Made by a program: the position numbers and the translations under genes. Positions 9,005 to 18,859 of a stretch of 64,000 nt of DNA are shown here, one piece after another; within the stretch, counting starts at the first letter, position 1; each line of letters starts with the position of its first letter. The notes beneath the pieces were generated by a model, which was not told the origin of the DNA, searched no databases, and worked only from the letters and a program-made list of their open reading frames with translations. The stretch covers positions 1-64,000 of the forward strand of contig JAAEAF010006518.1 of NCBI GenBank assembly GCA_011037195.1, read 5' to 3'. The stretch is from Triatoma infestans. Its lineage: Eukaryota > Arthropoda > Insecta > Hemiptera > Reduviidae.

Positions 9005-12000
9005 CTGGCAAGAAAAATAAAATCAGGTTTTTTTTGCACTTAAATTAAATAAGAATAAAATTTCTTTTAGCTGAGCTAGCGGATCCCCAACCCCAAAGAC
9101 CCCCACCCCGCTGGGCCACCCCCATATAGCTACCCTAAAGAAAAAAAAATCTGGTATGAAACACTCACACAACTTTCTCTTACACCAGTTCACAAAAAAT
9201 TATAATTGACAAATTTTATAACTGTTCAGTAAAAGCGCACTTCCGGTGTCCCCCCCCCAAGATAAAAGTTTTTTAATAAAAGTTGTAGATCATTGTATGT
9301 TGTAGTTTTATACATAGGAAGTTTCAAGAAAATCGCGAAAAGTGAAAATAATCATTTAGTATAGTGGTAAAGTAAACGCCACTTCCGGTCATCCGATTTA
9401 TTTTTTTTCAAACTCGGGAATTTCAACAACATATTTAATTCCCTAATTATCATTTACCCGGTTTCCGGGCGTTTGCCCATCATCAGATGTTTTTGCCAAA
9501 AACAGTGTAATACGACTTTGCACAGAGCAAATTACCAGTTGATACACTCGGTTGATACTGTTTGCTCTGTGCAAGTCTATGTTATCACTATTTTGGGCAA
9601 AAACATTCTGATAATGGGCGAACGCCCGGAAACCGGGTCGCTGACCACAAAAAAAAGCAGGCTATCACGGAAAATGTCTATGATGCTTTCCGGCTCTGCG
9701 GAACCAACCACAAGACTGGGGAGGGTTTATTGGTTTTATGTAAGTAAACTACACATAATAAAGAGGTATAAACTTTTATTTGTAACATTTGGGGGGGCCT
9801 CATTTTTAGGGGGTTGGGGGGAGCTATTCTTAATTGATTATATAATTCTACATCATTTAAACAAAATGAATTAAAAAATAAATAGATTCGCCAAAAATTC
9901 CGAGTTTTTAAGAAAATTAGTAAACCGGAAATGCGTTTTTACGGAATAGTTTTTTTTTAAGAGTGTGGCCTATGGAAGGGATTAGCTCAGTGGTTAGCGT
10001 GCTGGATTAGCAATTCGGAGGTCCCGGGTTCGAGTCCAGCTTGCTACTCTTAGATTTTTTCTTCCTAGGAAACTCTTACAGCTCACTGTCCGGTGATGGA
10101 CGGTGTTGCCTGTAACGAGAGAAACTTCGTCAGGCCGGCAGTGCACTGGAGAAGGCTCCGAACTTTGGGGTAGCTATATGGGGCCCAGAAGGGCTTTGGA
10201 TAGCATAGGGCTTTTATAACACATAATTAAATTTTCAAAGCCTTACACCATATATGATGGACATTATATAAGCGTCCAACTTGTGAGAAAAATCCAGCAA
10301 ATGCTTCAGCATTATTGCGTCTATAATTAATAGCTCTGGCCCAATTGTTGCCCCATTCTATCATTGTTCCTGGTTTTAGGCTGTAACTTCTAATTTCATA
10401 GATATTATCACCTTTTCTTAATGCAATCTGTGGCCAATAACTAAATGACAATAGGTATTGTAAATGTCTGGATCTTAACCAGCTACCTCTGTCCGCTTCA
10501 AGTTTTAAATAATCCTAAAATAAAATTAACACTTAAAAATATATATATATATTTATAGGATAATAAATTAAATAATTTGGGTTTTGAGGAAGGATATTTC
10601 CATTTGGGAAACTCATTGTGCAGGGTAAGATCCTTCCCCAAGCAAGGGTTATAGGTTTTTGCTATCCCAGACTTATTGTAAATGGAATTAGATATCTGTT
10701 ATTTTATATCAGTAGAATCCTTCAAGAAAAATGGAGAGAACAGAGGGAAGAAATTCAGTGTGGGTTTCAGAGCGGGAGTTAGAAGTACCCAGGTTCTCTC
10801 ATGTTCACTTTATTTAGGCAAGCGACTGAGAAGATAATAGAATATAATGAAAAGTTATATCAGTGTTTCTTAGATCTGCAGAAGGGACTTTGGACAGCGT
10901 TCCTTAGAAGACGATATGGGAATCTCTAGCTGAGCATGAGTGGTTTCTGAGCCCCTAATAATTAGGTTTGGTCTCACGCGTTGGTCATAGCGGATAGTGC
11001 ACTCGCCTTTGGTGCATCGAATTCAGGGTTCGATTCCTGTGAAAAGGCAAAGTTGGTGTTGACCCACCAGTAATCGTGAGAAAAAGTGGAAACTATTAGT
11101 TAGCGCACCTAGGTAGTGAAGGCCGAAACTAAAACGGCGAGGGAACTGCGGCGTGGCTTACCACAAGTCTCCCCCCCCCAATGCAAATCGTTGTTTGGCA
11201 AGCCATGGCCCATCATGGGCTTATTGGGTCATAGTTTTTTTTTAAATAATTAGGATTTTATTTATTTATTTTATAAGCGCGTCAACATATCTATGGTAAT
11301 TGGCGCCCGCCATCTCAGTGCACTGCCGGCCTCCGACGTGTTCTCTGTTACAGACAACACACTGTCTATCACAGTGAGCTGTAGAGGCTCCTAGGAAGAA
11401 AAAATCTAAGGGTACACAGCTGACTCGAACCCGGGACCTCCGCGTGGGAGTCCAGTACGCTAACCACTATTCCCTTTCCTAATTAGGATTTAAAAGTTTT
11501 TACAAGAATTGCAAAAGTTTTTTGAGGACCGCCAATTTATCTTCCGCTATTATTTTTCCATAAAAGCGGGAGTCAGGCAACGTGTGATGTCTTGAGCTCC
11601 CTGCTTAGCAATGCAGCAAGAGATGCAGAAACACACAACTTGGGCACTTGAATAGTGTTTCTTCTCACATCGTTGGCATTTGCTGATGATATAGCCTCAG
11701 TGGTTGATTCAGGTGATAAACTTCAGCACAATCTCCCTTTATATGGTATGAAGAGCTAGGGAAACAAGGTCTGGATGATCAATGTCGCAAAAACGCTAAT
11801 TGCGCTGAGAAAAGGAGACGTTAGGACCAAAAGTGGGAGATGAGAATGTGGAACAGGACTGTTTTAAAGTATCTTGGTGAAGGTGGCAAGCTGAAGGAAG
11901 AAATGATTAGCCGAATACCGGAAGTTTAATATAAAACACAGTCTACATCCCCACTATAACTTGATAACAGCTAGTCATGGGCCATGATTCAGAAATGGAC

Positions 12001-15000
12001 GAATCGCCTTCAGACCTTGAAATGAAAGACTCGCCGAGATAGGGTGAGAAACACCTCCAGAATCAGAGCTGAGGACTAGGAGTAATCCACCTCCAGAAAA
12101 TTATTAAAGACAGCCGGCCAATTAAGATAATGAATGATTGCCGATATCCTAAGAGGGTATATTCAGCAAAGATTTCGGGTAGGAAAAGACTGACATGGCA
12201 AGACAAACATCATGGTAGCATGCCGTGAGAAGAATATATCCTAGAACCATGCCAAACATCTCTGCCAGGACAAATGGGAATGGTGGCATTTGTCATACCT
12301 CTCTACATCTAATGGTAGAAGGGGGTTTGACTAAGTAAGTTAAGGTTTCGGATTTTCCATCCATCGTCAGTGGTACAGTTATCAAGTTCGTGTAAAGAGT
12401 TTACTTCAACATAATGTTTCTGGTACACAACCACACTTGTAGACTTCGAAAATACCAATTTCCAGAGTACAAACTAATATTGCTCTGTGCAAGTCTATGT
12501 TATCGCAGTGTTTTGACAAAAACATGCTAAAGAAGGGCGAACGTGCGAAAATGTCTATTGATTTTGGAGAGTATTCGACTGCCTGTGGAGACATGGACAT
12601 TTAGAGGTAATAAAACAGCCGGCCAACTGGGCCCAGGAATAGGGCCAATATTCTGTTCTGTGGTCCGGAACCAGTCTTTAGGGATAACCATAGGGACAAG
12701 TGAAGTGTATCTGTCAGTGAGTGGCTCTGGAATGAGCACGACATAATCTAGAAATTTAAGTCCAAAAGCTAAACTCAAAGCTATGTAAGCATACAACTAA
12801 AGAGGGGAGCCTTTCATTAATCTTGATGAAAAGCTTTTTCAAGAGGGCCACAGAAGGTTCAAGAAACACCCTACACAAGGTGAGGGGGGTAATCAAGTCG
12901 GAACCTTGACTTGTGGACTATGACAGGAGAAGGAGGTTACGAGACCTTTGGCCCATTGAGACCCAGAGGAGATAATAGCAAAAGAAGTGTTGGTTGGAAG
13001 TCTCCCAACCTCAAGAAAAGGGGCCACCCTCCATAATACTGGCTACAATGCTTGGGAATCATGATCCAACCTCTGTTCCAACTTTTATTGACAAAGGACC
13101 TCAAAACATACATTTCCTAAAATATAATATATTTTACATTTACCTTATCATTAGCTAGAAGTTTATTTGCTTTGTCAATGCCAGCAAAACCACCCGTATG
13201 CTTCCATAAATTTAAGATTTGATCCATATCTCCTACTTCTACAGTCCAAGATCCAACTAATTCAGTATTTAATTCTTGTTTTCTTGATTCTATCAGTCTA
13301 ACAGTGTTTTCACTATAATCAATTCTTAATAAATTTAATTCGATTTAAAAAAAAATAATAATAGATGAAAAATTTAGGTAAATTTAAAATCTTAAGTCCC
13401 TTGGAGCCCCCTCCCCCTATCATATATCCGAATCGCGATATATTTTGATGCGAAAAATCTTCCGGATCTGAATCCCATCGGTGTTTTTTATGGAGAAAAT
13501 CGCGAAAATTGGGGGAAAAACATTCAGTTGTGTTTTTTTTTTTTTTTAAAGAAAAGCTTATTTTCAAGTCTCCTAGTGGTGGCATTAAACGAAATATTGT
13601 TTTTTTTTAGATATGCTGCCCCCCGCACACTTGGCGTGGGTATGTGGCGTCACCATTGCCACCCTTCGGGGTGCAATCAGCCTCTGGCTCTCCAGGTTGG
13701 GGAATCCCTCACCCCGACCAATTCTATCCTGATCCTTTGCCCTTGCAGAGTTGCCTGTAAGTATCCTGGGTTACTGAACCCCTGTGCTTGAGGCAATCAG
13801 TAGATGGAATCTGTAGCTGGAATGAATCTGTAGATCCATCGGGCGTGCGATCAGTCATGCTAGCTCGTTAAGTTGAAATACTGAACTACGAGTGCAAGCA
13901 CCAGTTTCCAAGCCAACTGCTTGCAATTGAGTTGGATTCGTAGTGGCCGTGTTTTAAGCAACAACTCCAATGACCGAGGTCATGAGTTGAGCGGGAGGAG
14001 ACTCACATATAAATTAAACCCCGTGTGCCAGCCCGTAGCTGGAAGCGCATTTGCTGGGTGTGAGCGGTTTCACCAGAGGAGCCTGCTAGGGGTGCCTTCC
14101 CTAGCTTCTGGGAGTGGGTGTGGACCACGTTGTGGGCCCACTTTGCGCGCTGGTTGAGCGTATCTCAACCTGCCCTTAAATGGGTCAAGCGGGAGTGTGC
14201 CTAGGCACTTCCGCCGTAGAGAGGTACTGGACTAACAGCCTATCCATGGTGGTGTCATCCCTCTCTTGTTGGACGTTCTTGCAATGGGGAACTGGTAAAC
14301 CAGAAAGGGTAGGTACGGCCCTTAAACTACCCCCCAGTACCAAGAGGAAAGGGGTATCACAGGAAGAATGTCCCCCCCTACACACACGAACTAATTGCTT
14401 AAAAAAAACACTTTGGACTCGGGAAACCTCAAAACGGATATATCCGGTGAAAATTTGGATTTCGAAAATTTGACAATACTTCCTCTTACTAGGAGTAGCA
14501 GAAAGTAAAAACAAAAATGCACAGATTTCTCTTACACCCTTTTAAATAACTGTAGTAAATACTTACTAATTTGTCAGATAATTATTCCTTGAATCTGGTT
14601 TCACATTATGTGTCTGTAGTTCATAGATAATATCTTTATCTGATAACATTCTTGAATGTGGCTCTTTTGTTGGTTCAATCCTCCTTACAAGTAATTTACT
14701 TAGCCAACCTTCTTTACTATCCTGAGAAGCTTGAGCCATTCCTCGGCCATAATTTATCAACCTAAAAATATAGTGATTAAAAATTATGATATTAGGGAAG
14801 GGAATAGTTAAGTGGTTAGCGTACTGGACTCCCACGCCGAGGACCCGGGTTTGAGTCTAGCTGTGGCTACCATTAGATTTTTTCTTCTTTCTAGGAGCCT
14901 CTACAGCTCACTGTTCGGTGATGGACAGTGTTGTCTGTAAGGAGAGTATACTGTCCGGAGGCCGGCAGTGCACTGAGAAGGATCAAAACAAACGCCGTGT

Positions 15001-15750
15001 GGAATTAGCGATTATCATCTTTTCACTAAATTAAAGGAACATCTGGGGTGGGAAAACACTTTAAACGATGACAACGAGATGAAAATCAAAGTGGAAGAAC
15101 TGGCTAATAAGCCGTGAACGGGAGATCTCTTATGAGACAGGAATGGGGGATAAACTCGTCCTACGGTTTGGAAAAGACGCATACATAACCCTATCACTTT
15201 TTATTTTGTAACAAAAGTTTCTGAGAGAATCTGCAACAATATTAAATTACCCAAATGTATTTGTTTATTCAAATTTTGGCACTATCATTCTGGGACTATA
15301 ACGTACTTCATTTCTAATTACGAGAAAGTTGTTGTGGGTGTTTCATGTCTCAGAAAACTTCCGAGTCACACTTTGGGGCATTTTTTTGGTTACAGATTTT
15401 TTTTACTAAACAAAATAATAGGTAAAAGACGTTTCGGATAGATAATTGAATATTGGAAGTTCAATCAAAAGTAAACATTGATTTAAAATTTATATAAACA
15501 AAGATAAGAAATAGGGATTTATTATCTGATTTTTGAAGTTAAGAACTGTTATTATTTCAAAATTAAATAAAATTAATGATTTTCTATTAACCAAAACTTT
15601 AGCCAACAATTTGCAAAATATATTAATAAGTAACTTGGAAACCTCGGGCAAGCAACAAAAAAAATATATATATAAAAATAAATAATTATTGAAAATATAA
15701 AAATTTAAATACCTTAAAATTTGTACATTCTTTCCAATACGTGAATTCAT
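8856..15750 (-). CDS. Nipsnap: NIPSNAP family protein, complete five-exon gene
   Basis: Exons at 15750-15713, 14761-14567, 13312-13144, 10514-10247 and 9004-8856 join in phase into 273 codons including the stop; human NIPSNAP1 has about 284 residues. All donors start GT and all acceptors end AG. The N-terminus ([20 protein letters not shown]) is basic, lacks acidic residues and fits a mitochondrial targeting sequence. Family hallmarks are [58 protein letters not shown] and [13 protein letters not shown] near the C-terminus. NIPSNAP proteins are mitochondrial matrix/inner-membrane proteins with two dimeric ferredoxin-like domains, implicated in mitophagy; no enzymatic role is established. An in-frame upstream ATG at 15795 would add 15 residues. 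Introns carry SINE, LINE and foldback insertions, but no coding break is seen. Confidence 0.93.
9090..9440. repeat. Interspersed-repeat fragments in NIPSNAP intron 4
   Basis: Contains AAATCTGGTATGAAACACTC, ACTTTCTCTTACACCAG and 'agcgcacttccggt', phrases repeated at 43.0, 47.7, 50.6 and 58.3 kb. Not coding. Confidence 0.55.
9450..9490 (-). ncRNA. Hammerhead ribozyme-like motif, copy B left arm
   Basis: Minus strand: CAT, CTGATGA, T, GGGC, AAAC, GCCC, G, GAAA, CCGGG, TA. Core boxes and a perfect 4-bp stem II are intact, with a possible U-G pair next to the core. The cleavage triplet has become GTA, still allowed by the UH rule, and stem I retains only CAT/ATG with an extra A. Assigned by eye. 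Confidence 0.55.
9604..9644 (+). ncRNA. Hammerhead ribozyme-like motif, copy B right arm
   Basis: Plus strand: CATT, CTGATAA, T, GGGC, GAAC, GCCC, G, GAAA, CCGG, GTC, GCTG. Stem II, GAAA and GTC are kept. The G8-to-A change in CTGATAA should abolish catalysis, and stem I is weakened. Confidence 0.5.
9973..10170 (+). mobile_element. S1 tRNA-derived SINE in NIPSNAP intron 4
   Basis: The head is well preserved: GGGATTAGCTCAGTGGTTAG (A box) and GGTCCCGGGTTCGAGTCCAG (B box). The S1 body follows (CAGCTCACTGTCCGGTGATG, TGCCTGTAACGAGAGAAAC, GCCGGCAGTGCACTGGAGAA). Confidence 0.8.
10247..10514 (-). CDS. Nipsnap: NIPSNAP exon 4
   Basis: Acceptor TTTTATTTTAG precedes 10514 and donor GTAAGG follows 10247. 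It encodes 89 codons plus one base, including [20 protein letters not shown], the [19 protein letters not shown] block and [13 protein letters not shown]. It enters in phase 0 and ends after the T that exon 5 completes to TGT. Confidence 0.93.
10970..11245 (+). mobile_element. S2 tRNA-derived SINE inserted in the LINE
   Basis: The head includes GCGGATAGTGCACTCGCCTT and a B box GGGTTCGATTCCTG. The S2 body follows: CCTAGGTAGTGAAGGCCGAA, GGGAACTGCGGCGTGGCTTA, AAGCCATGGCCCATCATGGG. The same body occurs at 29545 and 31842. The target-site copy TAATTAGGNTTT flanks it on both sides. Confidence 0.75.
11261..11479 (-). mobile_element. S1 SINE inserted next to the S2 SINE
   Basis: On the minus strand the head reads AGGAAAGGGAATAGTGGTTA, then CGCGGAGGTCCCGGGTTCGA, then the S1 body and the tail ending ATGTTGACGCGC. 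It is flanked by TAATTAGGATTT (11249-11260 and 11480-11491), a target-site duplication. Confidence 0.78.
12440..12600 (+). mobile_element. F1 foldback element, decayed right arm (copy C)
   Basis: TTGCTCTGTGCAAGTCTATG and GTTTTGACAAAAACATG match the F1 right arm. The ribozyme-like part (12520-12555) is degenerate (CTAAAGA, AGGGCGAACGTGCGAAAATG) and the outer segment is deleted. Confidence 0.55.
12600..13090 (+). mobile_element. RNase H-bearing LINE 3' fragment in NIPSNAP intron 3
   Basis: Similar to 8040 onward and 60640 onward: AGCCGGCCAACTGGGCCCAG, TGTGGTCCGGAACC, AGAAGGTTCAAGAAACACCC, GACAGGAGAAGGAGG. It starts at the end of the RNase H domain and ends in the C-terminal region. Reading frames are broken. 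Confidence 0.6.
13144..13312 (-). CDS. Nipsnap: NIPSNAP exon 3
   Basis: Acceptor GAATTGATTATAG and donor GTAAAT. One base completes a Tyr codon, then exactly 56 codons: [32 protein letters not shown], then a [10 protein letters not shown] stretch to LLANDK. This is the middle of the first ferredoxin-like domain. Confidence 0.93.
13612..14345 (+). mobile_element. 5'-truncated R1-like LINE: 3' tail only, in NIPSNAP intron 2
   Basis: Shares an extended alignment with 41015-41720: AGCCTCTGGCTCTC, TTTCCAAGCC, ACAACTCCAATGAC, GAGTTGAGCGGGAGGAGAC, CCAGCCCGTAGCTGGAAG, TCTAGCTTCTGGGAGTG-like text and GAGCGTATCTCAA. No ORF2 sequence is present, so this is a severely 5'-truncated copy of the same family. 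It lies antisense to NIPSNAP. Confidence 0.75.
14567..14761 (-). CDS. Nipsnap: NIPSNAP exon 2
   Basis: Acceptor ATATTTTTAG precedes 14761 and donor GTAAGT follows 14567. It encodes [39 protein letters not shown] and [10 protein letters not shown]. The SKLLVRR..P.K..HS pattern corresponds to the SLFVRKVDPRKDAHS region of vertebrate NIPSNAPs. Confidence 0.92.
14794..14995 (+). mobile_element. S1 tRNA-derived SINE in NIPSNAP intron 1
   Basis: GGGAATAGTTAAGTGGTTAG (A box), GAGGACCCGGGTTTGAGTCT (B box), then the S1 body GCTCACTGTTCGGTGATGGA, CAGTGTTGTCTGTAAGGAGA, GCCGGCAGTGCACTGAGAAG. Confidence 0.8.
15713..15750 (-). CDS. Nipsnap: NIPSNAP exon 1 (start codon)
   Basis: ATG at 15750-15748 opens [12 protein letters not shown] plus AG, then donor GTATTT. 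The two spare bases join the G at 14761 to give Arg, so the phase matches exon 2 exactly. The short basic peptide suits a mitochondrial presequence. The alternative in-frame start at 15795 (MIPGTFRNIIFLKHT before it) cannot be excluded. Confidence 0.75.
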
Positions 15751-15799
15751 TGTGTGTTTAAGAAATATGATATTCCTAAAAGTGCCAGGGATCATTTTT

Positions 15800-16345
15800 T
15801 GTTTTTAATTTCTAATTACTAATCAGTAAGAAGATAACAATTATAATAAATAGCCTTGATCTGATAATTTCTCCTCTTTAATTCACCATCTATCCCCAGT
15901 TTTAATTTAATTCATCAACAAACAACGTCCTATATTTCTTCATATCCATAATAACCTTCACAGGCGTGCAATGTAGTGATGGGGTTTATTCCTGAGATGA
16001 TTCGATTCATTAGAACGAATCTTAGCACTAGTTGATTCGAATCCCTATATTTAAATAAAATCGTTCCATCAAAATTTAATGTTAAAAAAAAAAAATTGAA
16101 ATTTTTAAGATTTAAAATTAAATTAAAGATTAATTGGATATTACACACAAATTAAGTATTAAATGAATTTGGTCATTTTATAAGAACCATTAAATGGGAT
16201 TCATAACTGTAACCTCGAAACATAATAATAATCAGTGTTGCCACACCAAAACTGAAATTTCCCCCTAAATTTAATATTTGCTAGGACATTTAAATATTTT
16301 TACAAATTAAAAGTCTGAAGAATAAAAAAAAAACTTTTCTGGTAC
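15800..16345. other. AT-rich sequence upstream of NIPSNAP
   Basis: This would contain the NIPSNAP promoter. No clear TATA/Inr pair stands out from the AT background. Around 15965-16050 a GATTCGATTCATTAGAACGA-like stretch is partly self-repeating. Confidence 0.35.
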
Positions 16346-16349
16346 AACT

Positions 16350-16470
16350 TTATAGCAGGAGACATTTTCCATGATAAGCCTGCTTTTTTTGTGGTCATCA
16401 AACCGGTTTCGGTTTGTTCGCCGATCATCAGGATATTTTTGTCAAAAACAGCATGGATAACATAGACATG
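16350..16470 (-). mobile_element. F1 foldback element, single arm (copy D)
   Basis: Begins TTTTCCATGATAAGCCTGCT and runs through the ribozyme-like segment to AACATAGACATGTGC. The opposite arm is missing. Confidence 0.65.
16396..16435 (-). ncRNA. Hammerhead ribozyme-like motif, copy D
   Basis: Minus strand: TATC, CTGATGA, TCGGCGAACAAACC, GAAA, CCGG, TTT, GATG. CTGATGA, GAAA and a full stem I (TATC/GATG with one U-G) are kept. Stem II is disrupted and the triplet is TTT. Confidence 0.45.
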
Positions 16471-16527
16471 TGCGCGTTACAGAAACTATTGTAAAAGTAT
16501 AGATAATTCAGTATATATATATTCATT

Positions 16528-16738
16528 TAAGGCGCGTCAACATCTATAGTCATTGGCGCCTGGAGCCTTCTCAGTGCACTGCCGGCCTCTGGACAGTGTT
16601 CTCTCATTACAGACAACACTGTCCGGGCCTGCAGAGGCTCTGGACTCCTAGGAAGAAAAAATCTAAGGGTAGACTGGATCCGAACCCCGGTCTACCGCGT
16701 GGGAGTCCAGTACGCTAACCACTTAGCTATTCCTTTCC
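16528..16738 (-). mobile_element. S1 tRNA-derived SINE
   Basis: The minus strand reads AGGGAAAGGAATAGCTAAGT, GGTTAGCGTACTGGACTCCC, a diverged B box, the S1 body, and a tail AGATGTTGACGCGCCTTAAA (with one change). Confidence 0.8.
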
Positions 16739-16978
16739 CTCAGTATATACTTGATTCTAAATATATTTTGTATCGTTCAGTTTGTTCTCTCGGTGCACTA
16801 CGCACTATCTTTGATTTGAAGTGTTAGTATTAAAAAAAAAATTTAAGCTGATCATGCAGATTCGTTTTAATAATTATAATTGTAAATTACTTTAATTATT
16901 CAGAAATTACTTGAACATCAGCTCCTTACTAAAGGAATTTATCCCATAAGTTTGTAATTTAAAACATAAAATAAAATA

Positions 16979-18161
16979 CGGGGGTCATTCAATATGTAAC
17001 GGAGTCAAAATTGCTGTCGCTTAGAAACGATTTGTTTAATCAATGCAATAGTTTCAGTGCGTCAATTTGGGCATCCTTGTAACTTCAGGTTCTTATCAGC
17101 TGTTCGCGAGTATTTGATAAGCATAACCTCAAATGTATTCAGTTAAACAATGGCGAGGTCCGCTCAAGAAAACTGCACCTCGGAAGAATAACGCTCCAAA
17201 GGTAGTGAAATCCACGAAAGAATAGTTGAAAGTGTACGGAAATAATTTTTTGAACTGTTCGAAACGTTTACAAATGGTTAGAACAGTTTAAAGATTCGTG
17301 TCTTGTGACGTGCAACGAAGTAGACGACCGGTTGAAGTTGCACATTCCTTCCTCGAATCTCACATAAACACGTTAATTCAGGACAACAGATCGTATTACT
17401 GTTGAACTGATAGCTGAAGAAGTGCAAGCGAGAGTTGGAACTGTCCATTACATTATTCAGAATAAGCTGCAATACACAAAAATTTGTGCGAATTGGGTTC
17501 CAAGACAACTTACGGGACGCCCACAAAGAAACAAGGGTTTCAAATTTAGTCTACAGTTGAAAGAACAATGTTTAATTGAAAAAGAATTTTTCAGTAGAAT
17601 TGTAACATGAGATGAAACATGGATACAAGGTTTTCCCACTCGAAAGAAATTCAAGACCCAGTCGTCAAAGTCATGCTTACAGTATCCTGGGATTCGCAAG
17701 GGCCTATTTATTGCCACTATCTCGATTTGTGTATGCGCACAAACAAAGTAAGGCCTGCCACGTTTCGAATGAAACGTTGTGGACTCTTGACTAAAGACGT
17801 GATTCTTCAAAAAGTGGGATGGGAGATCCTTCCACATCTCCCATACAGCCACAACCTCGCCCCATCGGGACTTCCATTTTATTTGGACCCCTTAAGGAGG
17901 CTCTACGTGGGAAATATTTTCAATCTCTTTGAAGTAGTTAAAAATCAGGTAGCAAAAGTGGTTTCGACAATCAACCCAAAGAATTTTATGCCAGAGAGAG
18001 GCATACACAAATTAGAAAAACAATGGGACAAGTGGCCTCATAAATTTTGTTGGGGGGGGGGGGACTATGTTTAAAAAGTAGCCAAAGTTTTGTATTGATT
18101 AAATAAATCGTTTTTTTTTAGCTACAGCGGATCTGTCTCGTTACTTATTGAATGACCCACG
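16979..18161 (+). mobile_element. mariner-family DNA transposon, inactive
   Basis: The ends are inverted repeats: CGGGGGTCATTCAATATGTA at the left and, reversed, CGTGGGTCATTCAATAAGTA at the right, with similarity continuing inward for about 40 bp. TA precedes the left end; the right flank is TC, a decayed TA duplication. The 1183-bp length is close to full-length mariner. The transposase is in broken frames: VGTVHYIIQNKLQYTKICAN then WVPRQLTGRP, then DETWIQ (the GDETW block with Gly replaced by a stop), then VKVMLTVSWDSQGPIYCHYL. The HDNARPH block is deleted after VILQ, and the third catalytic box reads YSHNLAPSG, lacking its Asp. It cannot encode an active enzyme. Confidence 0.88.
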
Positions 18162-18164
18162 TCA

Positions 18165-18850
18165 ATAATACTTTCTCTTACTAGAATTAAGTGAATATGG
18201 GAAAAATAAATAAATATACACAGAAACGTAATATTTTAATATCACTTCTTTTTTTTTTTAATGTAAATATTTAATGAAATTACAGTAATAGATTACACAG
18301 ACCAGTTCAGAAATATGAGGCCCATTGCGTATTTATTTATATAATATTCTTTGTGTTTGTAATTTTGTTGTTTGTTACTTTGAAGTGTCTGTGTAATTGT
18401 TAGTTGTTTGTTCATTGTTGTTTGTAAAGAGTAAAAGCCATTGTTTCTTGTTTTTAATTCAATTAAAACACCATATATATATATATATATATTATATATT
18501 ATAATAATGTAATTTACAATTTTATATATATACAAGTGAAGAAGTTACAATTTTATTTGTTATTTATTTTTTATTATTTTTTTTATATACTTTTTTATTT
18601 GTGTGTGCGCATGTGACAACTTAAAATATGAAGACAATTTGAGATGCCGAGATGCAAAGAAGAGAAAAAAAGTGGTTGCACTCCTGAGGGGGGGGGGCAC
18701 ATCGAAATCAGAATTGAAACCAGTACATAAAAAAATAAACTATAATCCATCAGAACAGAACATAACAACTTTGAAAGTCAGAATTTGGCTCAAAATAGTT
18801 AATATATAGAAACAAAACTCGATTTAATGCCCATCTTCCCTCACCCACTA
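18165..18850. other. AT-rich intergenic sequence
   Basis: An AT microsatellite (about 18473-18495) and poly-T runs, with no gene seen. CTTTCTCTTACTAGAATTAA at about 18170-18190 is one end of the ACTTTCTCTTACT family. Confidence 0.4.
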
Positions 18851-18859
18851 CACACAAAA

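Larger units (their letters stand above)
9445..9705. mobile_element. F1 foldback element, both arms present (copy B), in NIPSNAP intron 4
   Basis: Two arms face each other around a short AT-rich centre (about 9530-9558). The left arm reads CCCGGTTTCCGGGCGTTTGC and the right arm GCGAACGCCCGGAAACCGGG. Both carry the matching GCACAGAGCAAA/TTTGCTCTGTGC inner block. The right arm continues through GCAGGCTATCACGGAAAATG to GATGCTTTCCGGCTCTGCGG. No ORF or terminal CA/TG signature is seen. Confidence 0.8.
10640..12335 (+). mobile_element. RTE-like LINE, reverse transcriptase part, split by two SINEs
   Basis: About 10690-10955 reads QCGFQSGS, then [20 protein letters not shown] and CFLDLQKG, a reverse transcriptase region. 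After two SINE insertions the frame resumes at about 11480 with [19 protein letters not shown], the FADD-type box (LAFADDIA, about 11684-11707) and a C-terminal tail ending [19 protein letters not shown] near 12330. Many stops and frameshifts show the copy is dead. No RNase H follows, which fits RTE-type LINEs, but the clade is tentative. It lies in NIPSNAP intron 3, opposite to the host gene. Confidence 0.65.

Noticed and set aside
9973..10050. Possible tRNA gene
   Set aside because: Head of an S1 SINE with the family body attached; at least six similar heads occur in the window.
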